From a virus: a DNA stretch of 36,342 bases. Under the pieces are notes generated by a model. It searched no databases and was not told where the DNA came from. It saw only the letters and a program-made list of their open reading frames with translations. Positions 1 through 6,363 of the stretch are shown here, piece after piece. Position 1 is the first letter of the stretch; each line of letters starts with the position of its first letter. The stretch lies in IMG/VR virus record IMGVR_UViG_3300043429_000603, positions 1 through 36,342 of that record. One strand, 5' to 3'. The translations under genes were made by a program, and so were the position numbers.

Positions 1-9
1 ATCTCAGAA

Positions 10-498
10 ATGGGAGTAATGACAATACAACCTATTCTAGATTTATATGATCAAAATCCTGAATTAGTATCTAAAGTAGTATTCCCTTATCACAAACTAA
101 GATCTAAAGAAGATGTACAAGAGGAACTTTTAGGGATGGAATATGAAGAGTTTGATTTAATAAGAAGAGAATTAGATTTAAATCCTTTAGAAGAAGCTTG
201 TTGGAAAGGATACAGACAAAAAGGATTAAAAAAGAAAGGGAACAGAATGGTTCCTAATTGTGTTAGAGTAAGTGAAGCAAAAAAGAAAGGTAAAGTTAAT
301 CCTGCATATCTTACTAAAGATGCAGCAGCAATGAAGAAAGAAATTGATAGAGTAAAGAAATTAAAGTCTGATGATCCTTCTGCGTATGGTAAATGGGATG
401 CAGATTATTCAGATAAGGCTAAGACTAAAAAATATAAAACTAAGAAAAGTGCTGCAACTTCTGCGTATGAAAAAAGGTTTGGTAAAAAAGAAAAATAA
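10..498 (+). CDS. Small basic phage protein, possibly 5'-truncated
   Basis: A 162-residue hypothetical protein. The N-terminal half is acidic and helical. Residues 63-85 hold a Cys-Trp-Lys-Gly-Tyr...Lys-Lys-Lys-Gly...Val-Pro-Asn-Cys segment that I recall as a recurring motif in small phage structural or unknown proteins. The C-terminal third is very rich in lysine, with a Tyr-Gly-Lys-Trp...Ala-Asp-Tyr stretch and a final Tyr-Glu-Lys-Arg-Phe-Gly. The reading frame stays open to the first base of the window, so the true start may lie upstream; ATG codons at 10 and 19 are both possible. Its TAA overlaps the next ATG, so the two genes are probably translationally coupled. No function can be assigned. 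The lysine-rich tail would suit nucleic-acid or core-protein contact, which is inference. Confidence 0.7.
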   Translation: MGVMTIQPILDLYDQNPELVSKVVFPYHKLRSKEDVQEELLGMEYEEFDLIRRELDLNPLEEACWKGYRQKGLKKKGNRMVPNCVRVSEAKKKGKVNPAYLTKDAAAMKKEIDRVKKLKSDDPSAYGKWDADYSDKAKTKKYKTKKSAATSAYEKRFGKKEK

Positions 499-773
499 TG
501 AAGCTACAAAAACTATTACAACAATTAGTTGAAGAAAGATTAAAGTTTCACCATTCAAACGCACCAGATGCAAAAGGTAGGTTTAAAGAGTTGCCAGCAG
601 AAAAGTTAGCTAATTGGTTAATTAAAACAAGAAAAGGTAACATGAGTAAAATAACTGGCTCATTAAACCAACAAGCAAATTTTAACCGTAAAGACGATCC
701 TGCTTATGCAAGGAAAATGGATAGAACTAGAGAAATAGTTAAAAACAAACTAGATAAAAAGAAAAAGAAATGA
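498..773 (+). CDS. Small basic protein with capsid-targeting-like N-terminus
   Basis: A 91-residue hypothetical protein. It opens with a short amphipathic helix ending in Leu-Val-Glu-Glu (residues 10-13). This resembles the N-terminal signal that sends T4 internal proteins into the prohead and is cut there by gp21. The middle holds Ala-x-Trp-Leu-Ile-x-Thr-Arg and a Gly-Ser-Leu-Asn-Gln-Gln...Phe-Asn motif followed by Asp-Pro-Ala-Tyr-Ala, which I recall from other uncultured phage proteins. The C-terminus is a run of lysines. The start codon overlaps the upstream stop, and the next gene starts four bases before this one ends. Role unknown; a packaged or core protein is a plausible inference. 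Confidence 0.7.
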   Translation: MKLQKLLQQLVEERLKFHHSNAPDAKGRFKELPAEKLANWLIKTRKGNMSKITGSLNQQANFNRKDDPAYARKMDRTREIVKNKLDKKKKK

Positions 774-1057
774 TAAATAAATTAGATATATTAAAGCAAA
801 TACTCATGCTTGAGTACGATGCTGAAGTAGAAAAAGCATTAGCAAATAAAGCCAAGTCTACTGGTATATCTAAAACTATACTTAAAAGCGTTTATGCTAA
901 AGGTTTAGCGGCTTGGAAAACAGGACATCGCCCTGGAGTTGGACAGCATCAATGGGCAATGGGTAGAGTTAATTCATTTGTAACAGGTAAAGGTGGAGCA
1001 AGAAAAGTAGATAAAAAGTTATGGAAAAAAGCAAGTAAATCTAAAAAGAAAAAGTAA
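770..1057 (+). CDS. Small basic protein of a conserved phage family (DUF5824-like)
   Basis: A 95-residue protein. Residues about 24-80 contain Ala-Asn-Lys-Ala-Lys-x-Thr-Gly-Ile-Ser, then Val-Tyr-x-Lys-Gly-x-Ala-Ala-Trp-Lys-Thr-Gly-His-Arg-Pro-Gly, then Gln-Trp-Ala-x-x-Arg-Val-Asn-Ser-Phe. From memory this is the signature of a widespread small phage family (DUF5824-like; name not verified here). The N-terminus (Ile-Leu-Lys-Gln-Ile-Leu-Met-Leu-Glu, residues 7-15) looks like the leader of the gene at 1895 and ends in a Leu-x-x-Glu that could be a prohead-protease site. The C-terminal tail is lysine-rich. It overlaps both neighbours by 1-4 bases. Biochemical function unknown. Confidence 0.72.
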   Translation: MINKLDILKQILMLEYDAEVEKALANKAKSTGISKTILKSVYAKGLAAWKTGHRPGVGQHQWAMGRVNSFVTGKGGARKVDKKLWKKASKSKKKK

Positions 1058-1227
1058 TGTGCCCAGCCTGTTGGACTGCTATGATATTAAATGCATTAGC
1101 ATGGATTTCTGGTGCATTAGGATTAGCTGGTGTTTATAGTTGGTTAAAATTAAGATATAATATTTATATACATAAAGGTTGTAAATGTAATAAATGTAAA
1201 CAAAGACAAAATAATACAAATGAATAG
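1057..1227 (+). CDS. 56-residue membrane microprotein with cysteine clusters
   Basis: A short open frame starting with an ATG that overlaps the preceding TAA (TAATG) and ending at TAG, overlapping the next ATG at 1220. It reads Met-Cys-Pro-Ala-Cys at the N-terminus, a hydrophobic helix at about residues 8-30, a basic stretch, then Cys42-x-Cys44-x-x-Cys47 in a lysine-rich tail. The tight couplings on both sides argue that it is a real gene. A single-pass membrane protein with a CxxC pair and a CxCxxC cluster could bind a metal or form disulfides. I do not recognise a family. A role in lysis or in membrane alteration is possible but not shown. Confidence 0.6.
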   Translation: MCPACWTAMILNALAWISGALGLAGVYSWLKLRYNIYIHKGCKCNKCKQRQNNTNE

Positions 1228-1891
1228 TATTTCATTCTTTAAAGCTCTTTTAATGAAAGAGTTGAACGAAAAAGATCTTCCTGGAAATCAAGAAAAAATA
1301 GCACAAGCTGCTGAACCTAAAGACAAAATTACTGGTGCAGACTTTGCTGCACTTCGTGCAAAAAAAGATGTAAAAAAAGAAGGTGAAGACCATGAAGTAT
1401 CAATGGCACAAAATAGTCTTAAGTCTATTATAAGCTCAGCAAGTCAATTAATGAATATGTTAGGCCAAGATGAAAAAGACATCCCAGCTTGGATCCAAGA
1501 TCACATTACTAATGCAGAGAACTTTATTAATCAAGCTTCAAAAAACTACCATGAATATCATAATAGTGAACATGATATGGATGAATTACCAAACGGTACA
1601 ATTGAAGAACCTGCAGGCGATGCAGAAGATTTAGATATGAAACTTCAATCTATGATGGAAGTCAAGTCTATTAGTCTTAAAGATTTTTCTAAAAATTTAC
1701 AGCTATATAAAAAAGAAAACATCACCAAATCTCAACTTATTACCTCTTATAATAAGTTAAGTGCAAAAGATCAAGATAAAGCTAAGGAGCTTGCTAAAGA
1801 TCTTGATGTATTACCTATTCCAAAAAAGATTAACGAAACGTCTCTTAAATCTATGATGGAAAGTGTTATAAAGCTTAAAAAAGCAAAATAA
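1220..1891 (+). CDS. Helical acidic protein, likely virion or prohead internal
   Basis: A 223-residue hypothetical protein. The N-terminus (Phe-Phe-Lys-Ala-Leu-Leu-Met-Lys-Glu, residues 6-14) is a short amphipathic helix ending in Leu-x-x-Glu, similar to its neighbours. Residues 58-110 form a helical module beginning His-Glu-Val-Ser-Met-Ala-Gln and containing Pro-Ala-Trp-Ile-Gln (89-93). I recall this as a recurring element in structural proteins of T4-like marine phages. After an acidic linker there is a second helical, lysine-rich region. A Ser-Met-Met-Glu motif occurs twice (about residues 143 and 213), giving possible further cleavage points. Eight bases of overlap with the upstream microprotein and a 3-base gap downstream suggest one operon. 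Confidence 0.75.
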   Translation: MNSISFFKALLMKELNEKDLPGNQEKIAQAAEPKDKITGADFAALRAKKDVKKEGEDHEVSMAQNSLKSIISSASQLMNMLGQDEKDIPAWIQDHITNAENFINQASKNYHEYHNSEHDMDELPNGTIEEPAGDAEDLDMKLQSMMEVKSISLKDFSKNLQLYKKENITKSQLITSYNKLSAKDQDKAKELAKDLDVLPIPKKINETSLKSMMESVIKLKKAK

Positions 1892-1894
1892 ATA

Positions 1895-3424
1895 ATGCCA
1901 GTGAGTAACCAAGACATATTAAAAACAATACTCTTACAAGAATTAGATAGGATGGAACCTGAACAATCAACGTTTGAGGATGATCCTATGCAGTTTATAT
2001 TAAAGAAGTATGTAGGACTTAAGAATACTCTTGAGTATCTTATGACTCCTTCATTTGAAGAATATATTACTGGTATATATGTAGTTGCTCCTAAGCCGAC
2101 TACATTTAAAATTGTTCTACATAATGGGCAATTCTTTTTCTTGCAGTTTATGGGCAAAGCCTATGAAGCAACTGTTGAAGGAAAGAAGTATTATTTAATG
2201 TCTATTGGTGAGAAAGAAAGATGTATGGTTGCTATATCAAGACTTCTTAGGTTTGGTAATCCTTTAAAGACCAAAGGCCCAGATGGAGCAGAGCAAGGCA
2301 CTAGAGATTCAGAAGGACCTGCAGAAGAAGCAGGACCAACACCTCCAGCGGAAACTAGTACAGAAGAAGGCGGAGGAGAAGAATTAACAGAATCTAGAAT
2401 ATTAGAAGCTATATTAAAAGAAGCAGATACAGGTGAGGCGACCCTTTTTGAATCGGCTTTAGTATACGCTTGGTATTTAGTTAACGGATTAAAAGTACCA
2501 CCTGATGCAATTTTACCAGAAGAATTAGATAAACTTAAGTCTAATAAAAAAATGCTAGAAAAAGCAAAGAATGTAATAATAGAATTAAAACTTCAAACAG
2601 GTAAATCTGCTAGAGCAACAGGAAGAAGCGGTGAAAAAGCAACATTAACCGATTTTTGGAAAAATCAAGGAGCTGTTAATACAACTCCAAAAACTGATGT
2701 AATATTAGGAAATAAAAAAATATCAGTAAAAGTAGGAAATTCTCAATTAATGTCAGGAGGTAAAAATGAGTCTTTAGCAACATTTTATGCCGCGGCTAAA
2801 AAAGTTCCTGGAATACTAAATACAAAAGAAGCAAAAGAAGTCCTAAACACATTTGATAAATTTGTTGAGGTAGGATATACAAAATCTGGAGGAGTAGAAG
2901 CGGGTTTAAAATCAGGAAAAGACAAGATATTAGCGGCTGGTGATAAAGCGCATAAAGAAATGGCTGAAAAGTTAGAGTCTTTATTTACTAAAAGTCCTGA
3001 ATTTAAAATTGCATTTGCAAAAGAAGCAATGTCTGGATATGAAAAATTTGGGGCAGGTAGTCCTGCGTCTGCTGATTATGTACTATCTGTAAGTAGTGAT
3101 TTATCTAATCCTAAATTGCACTCTACTCAAAATGATGCGTATGCTTCAAAAATAGCAGATCAAATGAAATTGACTGTTAGATTTAAATCTTCTTCTGAAA
3201 AATTAAAAGGAGAAAAAACTGGAAGATATAGATTTTGGAGTGTGGTATCTTTAATATCAGATCCAACTAAACTTAAAGAAGGAATAACAGATACTATTAA
3301 ATCTTATATTGATAAAGTAAAAGATTTTATGGATAATGGAATTTATTCTCTCACTAAATTTTTATTTGGAGATACCCTGACAGATGATGATATTTCAGTA
3401 AATGATACTATAGACTTTAGTTAA
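1895..3424 (+). CDS. Two-domain phage protein with possible PD-(D/E)xK-like nuclease domain
   Basis: A 509-residue protein. Residues 7-16 (Asp-Ile-Leu-Lys-Thr-Ile-Leu-Leu-Gln-Glu) form a capsid-targeting-like leader. Residues 28-120 are a compact domain (Tyr-Ile-Thr-Gly-Ile-Tyr-Val-Val-Ala-Pro-Lys-Pro-Thr-Thr). A disordered Glu/Gly/Pro linker follows at 125-162. A second leader-like sequence, Ile-Leu-Glu-Ala-Ile-Leu-Lys-Glu at 169-176, precedes the C-terminal domain. That domain contains Lys-Thr-Asp268, a beta-hairpin, Ile-Ser-Val-Lys279, then Ser-Gln-Leu-Met-Ser-Gly-Gly-Lys and an Ala-Thr-Phe-Tyr helix. The spacing of Asp268 and Lys279 resembles a PD-(D/E)xK active site, but the usual acidic residue before the Lys is Ser. 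The nuclease call is therefore inference; cargo injected with DNA is one possibility and a purely structural role is another. Confidence 0.8.
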   Translation: MPVSNQDILKTILLQELDRMEPEQSTFEDDPMQFILKKYVGLKNTLEYLMTPSFEEYITGIYVVAPKPTTFKIVLHNGQFFFLQFMGKAYEATVEGKKYYLMSIGEKERCMVAISRLLRFGNPLKTKGPDGAEQGTRDSEGPAEEAGPTPPAETSTEEGGGEELTESRILEAILKEADTGEATLFESALVYAWYLVNGLKVPPDAILPEELDKLKSNKKMLEKAKNVIIELKLQTGKSARATGRSGEKATLTDFWKNQGAVNTTPKTDVILGNKKISVKVGNSQLMSGGKNESLATFYAAAKKVPGILNTKEAKEVLNTFDKFVEVGYTKSGGVEAGLKSGKDKILAAGDKAHKEMAEKLESLFTKSPEFKIAFAKEAMSGYEKFGAGSPASADYVLSVSSDLSNPKLHSTQNDAYASKIADQMKLTVRFKSSSEKLKGEKTGRYRFWSVVSLISDPTKLKEGITDTIKSYIDKVKDFMDNGIYSLTKFLFGDTLTDDDISVNDTIDFS

Positions 3425-3467
3425 TATCTCTTAATTATTTTTTGTATATTAGCCATAAATTAATAAC

Positions 3468-3713
3468 ATGGCAAAAAAAGATACGATCTATAGAACAATA
3501 AAGACTATAGAAGGGACAACAATTCACATTTACGAAGACGAAAAAGGTGTTACAAAACCTCACTGTGCTACAGGACCAGCCATCCTTTATGGAAAAGGAC
3601 ATAATAAGCAGGACGAATACTATTTGTTTGGAGTTAAATACGATTATGACAGATGGTTAGAATTATCTAGACCTTTAAGGAAAGCTACTACTAAAGAAGA
3701 TTTTGTTGATTGA
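3468..3713 (+). CDS. Small hypothetical phage protein
   Basis: An 81-residue protein with a beta-rich N-terminal half (Tyr-Arg-Thr-Ile...Thr-Ile-His-Ile-Tyr-Glu-Asp) and a conserved-looking central motif: His-Cys...Gly-Pro-Ala-Ile-Leu-Tyr-Gly...Glu-Tyr-Tyr-Leu-Phe-Gly-Val-Lys-Tyr...Trp. I have seen this 'GPA...Y.L.G..Y....W' pattern in small phage and bacterial proteins of unknown function. It is preceded by a 43-base AT-rich gap and followed by an ATATTTAT element. The start ATG follows an A/T-rich leader with no Shine-Dalgarno sequence. Function unknown. Confidence 0.72.
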   Translation: MAKKDTIYRTIKTIEGTTIHIYEDEKGVTKPHCATGPAILYGKGHNKQDEYYLFGVKYDYDRWLELSRPLRKATTKEDFVD

Positions 3714-3716
3714 TAA

Positions 3717-3724
3717 ATATTTAT
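3717..3724 (+). promoter_or_regulatory. Recurring ATATTTAT element upstream of 3741 gene
   Basis: ATATTTAT lies in the short gap after the stop at 3713, 16 bases before the next ATG. Here it is part of the near-palindrome ATAAATATTTAT, which also contains ATAAATA, close to the T4 late promoter core TATAAATA. The same octamer recurs in six other intergenic positions of the window. The promoter role is inferred. Confidence 0.4.
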
Positions 3725-3740
3725 AAGTAAATGTACGACC

Positions 3741-4091
3741 ATGTCATTTAACTTAGAAAAGTATTTAGTCGAAAACAATCTTACCATAATTTCTAGAATT
3801 AGAGAAGAGGAAGATATGGAGGCAGAACCTTCAAAAGATGATCTTAAACAATCTGAAAAGGATTTTAGATCAATAGACAAAAAGAAAAAAGAGCTAGCCA
3901 ATCTTCAACAACAAGTAAAAACTATCCTTGCAAAATATACAGAAAGAGGACCTGATGGTAATCTTAAACTTAAAGATGTAGCTGGATATAAGAATGCTGT
4001 TGGAAATATTCCTGATAGAATTAAGCTTCTTAAAGCTCAAATAGATAAAGTAGAAAACCCTAAATTAGATCCAGATGAAGAAGACAATTAG
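3741..4091 (+). CDS. Small coiled-coil acidic protein
   Basis: A 116-residue charged protein. The N-terminus Phe-Asn-Leu-Glu-Lys-Tyr-Leu-Val-Glu (residues 3-11) has the leader-like pattern ending in Leu-x-Glu seen in several neighbours. Residues about 35-68 form a predicted coiled coil rich in Lys, Gln and Glu. The C-terminus is acidic (Asp-Pro-Asp-Glu-Glu-Asp-Asn). It overlaps the next gene by 17 bases. In T4 the small terminase gp16 sits just before gp17, and coiled-coil content could fit, but there is no sequence signature of gp16 that I can see. A core or internal protein is equally likely. Confidence 0.7.
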   Translation: MSFNLEKYLVENNLTIISRIREEEDMEAEPSKDDLKQSEKDFRSIDKKKKELANLQQQVKTILAKYTERGPDGNLKLKDVAGYKNAVGNIPDRIKLLKAQIDKVENPKLDPDEEDN

Positions 4092-4764
4092 TATTATAGT
4101 AATATGCCTTTTAGCTTTAATAGCAGTATGGTATGTATTCATTTATAAAGCACCTAAATTTGATACTAAGCCATTTGAACAAAAGATTGATTCATTACAA
4201 CATAATATAGATTCTGTACAAATAGAAAATACTCATTTAGAAGGAGCTATCAGTGTATTAGAACAAGATAATGGATACTTGGTAGTTAAAGTAGGTAAAT
4301 TAAATGAAAAAGTCTTAGATTTAAAAGGAGATCTTAAAGATGCAAAAGACGCATTAAAATATACTCCTACTCAAGTAGATAGTTTTTTTATAGCTAAGTA
4401 TTCTAATGAATATATTTTAGTTTCTAAAGATACTACCCAACTTCCTCTAGAAGTAAGTAAAGCAATTGTTGTTGATCTTCAAGAAGGAGAAACAAATGAA
4501 AAGTTAGTAGTAGCACAAGATAGTGTTATAGTTACTTTAGACCAATCTCTTAAGAATCGTGAAGAAGTTATAGTTAAATTAAGAGATAAAGAAGCTAATT
4601 ATATTCAAATAGATAAAGATAAATCAAGTCAAATTGACAACTATAAAATACAAGTTGACGGTTTGAAAACAGAAGTAAAAAAAGCTGATCGCAAACTTAA
4701 ATTTGGTAGATTCCAAAAAGTAGCACTAGGTGCTGCGATCATAGGTTTATTAATTGTAAAATAA
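4075..4764 (+). CDS. Membrane-anchored coiled-coil protein (possible spanin-like)
   Basis: A 229-residue protein with a hydrophobic helix at residues 5-24, a long central region of heptad-like repeats (roughly 33-90 and 150-205), and a second hydrophobic stretch at the extreme C-terminus (about 213-228, Val-Ala-Leu-Gly-Ala-Ala-Ile-Ile-Gly-Leu-Leu-Ile-Val). A membrane anchor followed by a periplasmic coiled coil is the general shape of Rz-type inner-membrane spanins, which fuse inner and outer membranes at lysis. The C-terminal hydrophobic segment is unusual for that family. It ends in TAATG, coupled to the terminase gene. No holin or endolysin was recognised beside it, so the lysis role is only a possibility. 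Confidence 0.72.
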   Translation: MKKTISIIVICLLALIAVWYVFIYKAPKFDTKPFEQKIDSLQHNIDSVQIENTHLEGAISVLEQDNGYLVVKVGKLNEKVLDLKGDLKDAKDALKYTPTQVDSFFIAKYSNEYILVSKDTTQLPLEVSKAIVVDLQEGETNEKLVVAQDSVIVTLDQSLKNREEVIVKLRDKEANYIQIDKDKSSQIDNYKIQVDGLKTEVKKADRKLKFGRFQKVALGAAIIGLLIVK

Positions 4765-6359
4765 TGTCTGATAACCAGATATCGATAAAAGAAAAGATTA
4801 AAGAAGAGTTTGTCAAATGCGCGACAGATCCTGTATACTTCATGAAGAAGTACTATATGATCCAGCACCCGCAAAGAGGTAGACAATTTTTTAATCTTTA
4901 TCCGTTTCAAGAAAAGGTTCTTAAACTGTTTCAGAAACATGACTATTCAATCATAAATAAGTCAAGACAGTTAGGTATATCTACCTTAGTATCTGCTTAC
5001 TCATTATGGTTAATGCTCTTTAATAAAGATAAAAACGTTCTTGTTATTGCTACTAAGCAAGATACTGCCAAGAATATGGTAACTAAAGTAAGATTTGCTT
5101 ACCAAAACTTACCAAGTTGGCTTAAAATAGGAACAGCTGAAGATAATAGACTTAGTCTAAAATTAGTAAATGGTTCTCAAGTAAAAGCAGTATCTGCCGC
5201 TGGTGATGCTGGCCGTTCTGAAGCTGTATCTCTACTAGTTATAGATGAGGCTGCGTTCATTGATCGTATTGAAGAAATATTTACTGCTGCTCAACAAACA
5301 TTGGCAACAGGTGGTGGTTGTATAGCTTTATCTACTCCTAATGGTGTAGGTAATTGGTTTCATAAAACATATACGTCTGCCCAAGAAGAAAAGAACAGGT
5401 TTTTACCAATCTCTCTTCCTTGGACAGTTCACCCTGAACGTAATCAAGATTGGAGAGACGAGCAAGATACAATATTAGGTAAGCGTAATGCTGCTCAAGA
5501 GTGTGATTGTGATTTCGCCACGTCAGGTAATACAGTTATAGAACCAGATATATTGAATTGGTATGAGCAGAATATGATCTCAGAACCAATAGAAAGGCGT
5601 GGTTTAGATAAAGCATTATGGTTATGGGAATATCCCGATCCAATGAAATACTATGCCTTGGTTGCTGACGTTGCACGTGGTGATGGTAAAGACTACTCTT
5701 CTTTTCATGTTATAGATATAGAATCTGTAACTCAAGTAGCAGAGTATAAGTCACAAATAGATACTAGAGATTATGCTAATATAATATTAAGTGTTGCATC
5801 TGAATATAATAATGCACTAGTTGTAATTGAGAATGCTAATATAGGTTGGGATGTAATTCAAACAGTATTAGAGAGGGGTTATAACAATGTACATTATAGT
5901 TATAAGCAAGATCAAAACATGGACTTTACTAAGTATGTAGATAGATTTAATACTCAAACTGGTTTAGTTCCTGGCTTTAGTACAACAGAAAAAACTAGGC
6001 CTTTGGTTATAGAAAAGATGAGAGACTTTGTAGAGACTAAATTAGCAAACATAAAGTCAATAAGACTTTTAGAAGAGTTAAGAGTCTTTATTTGGAAAAA
6101 TGGTAAAGCACAAGCAATGCAGAGTTATAATGATGACTTAGTTATGTCTTTTGCTATCGCAATGTATTTAAGAGAAACAAGTCTTAGATATAGAAAGACA
6201 GCAGAAAATTTAACTTATGCAGCATTAAATAGTTTTACTAGAACTCAAGATAACAGTATTAGTTATAATGCTAATAATCAATATAATCAAAATCCTTGGA
6301 TTATGAATGTTAATACTCCAATGGGTGGCGAAACACAAGATTTAACTTGGTTAATTTAA
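4764..6359 (+). CDS. 17: Terminase large subunit, T4 gp17-like
   Basis: A 531-residue packaging ATPase and nuclease that pumps DNA into the prohead through the portal. The ATPase domain shows a Walker A-type loop Ser-Arg-Gln-Leu-Gly-Ile-Ser-Thr at 67-74, in which the usual Lys is replaced by Ile. It also shows Walker B Leu-Leu-Val-Ile-Asp161-Glu162-Ala and the coupling motif Ala-Leu-Ser-Thr-Pro-Asn-Gly (188-194). The C-terminal RNase H-like nuclease domain has Asp302 (Val-Ala-Asp-Val-Ala-Arg-Gly), Glu356 (Val-Val-Ile-Glu-Asn) and Asp457/458 (Tyr-Asn-Asp-Asp-Leu-Val). Length is slightly below T4 gp17 (about 610). It is followed 4 bases later by the portal gene; T4 has tail genes 18 and 19 in between. 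Confidence 0.96.
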   Translation: MSDNQISIKEKIKEEFVKCATDPVYFMKKYYMIQHPQRGRQFFNLYPFQEKVLKLFQKHDYSIINKSRQLGISTLVSAYSLWLMLFNKDKNVLVIATKQDTAKNMVTKVRFAYQNLPSWLKIGTAEDNRLSLKLVNGSQVKAVSAAGDAGRSEAVSLLVIDEAAFIDRIEEIFTAAQQTLATGGGCIALSTPNGVGNWFHKTYTSAQEEKNRFLPISLPWTVHPERNQDWRDEQDTILGKRNAAQECDCDFATSGNTVIEPDILNWYEQNMISEPIERRGLDKALWLWEYPDPMKYYALVADVARGDGKDYSSFHVIDIESVTQVAEYKSQIDTRDYANIILSVASEYNNALVVIENANIGWDVIQTVLERGYNNVHYSYKQDQNMDFTKYVDRFNTQTGLVPGFSTTEKTRPLVIEKMRDFVETKLANIKSIRLLEELRVFIWKNGKAQAMQSYNDDLVMSFAIAMYLRETSLRYRKTAENLTYAALNSFTRTQDNSISYNANNQYNQNPWIMNVNTPMGGETQDLTWLI

Positions 6360-6363
6360 TAAT

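Noticed and set aside
1771-2157. Antisense frame of 128 codons
   Set aside because: It spans the junction of two well-supported + strand genes and has no recognisable domain.
3425-3467. Promoter in the AT-rich gap before 3468
   Set aside because: It has TTTTTTGTATATTAG, but no ATATTTAT and no clear -10/-35 pair; too weak to list.
3741-4091. Small terminase subunit (gp16) call for the gene two upstream of TerL
   Set aside because: Position and coiled coil fit, but there is no recognisable gp16 sequence feature and the leader suggests an internal protein.
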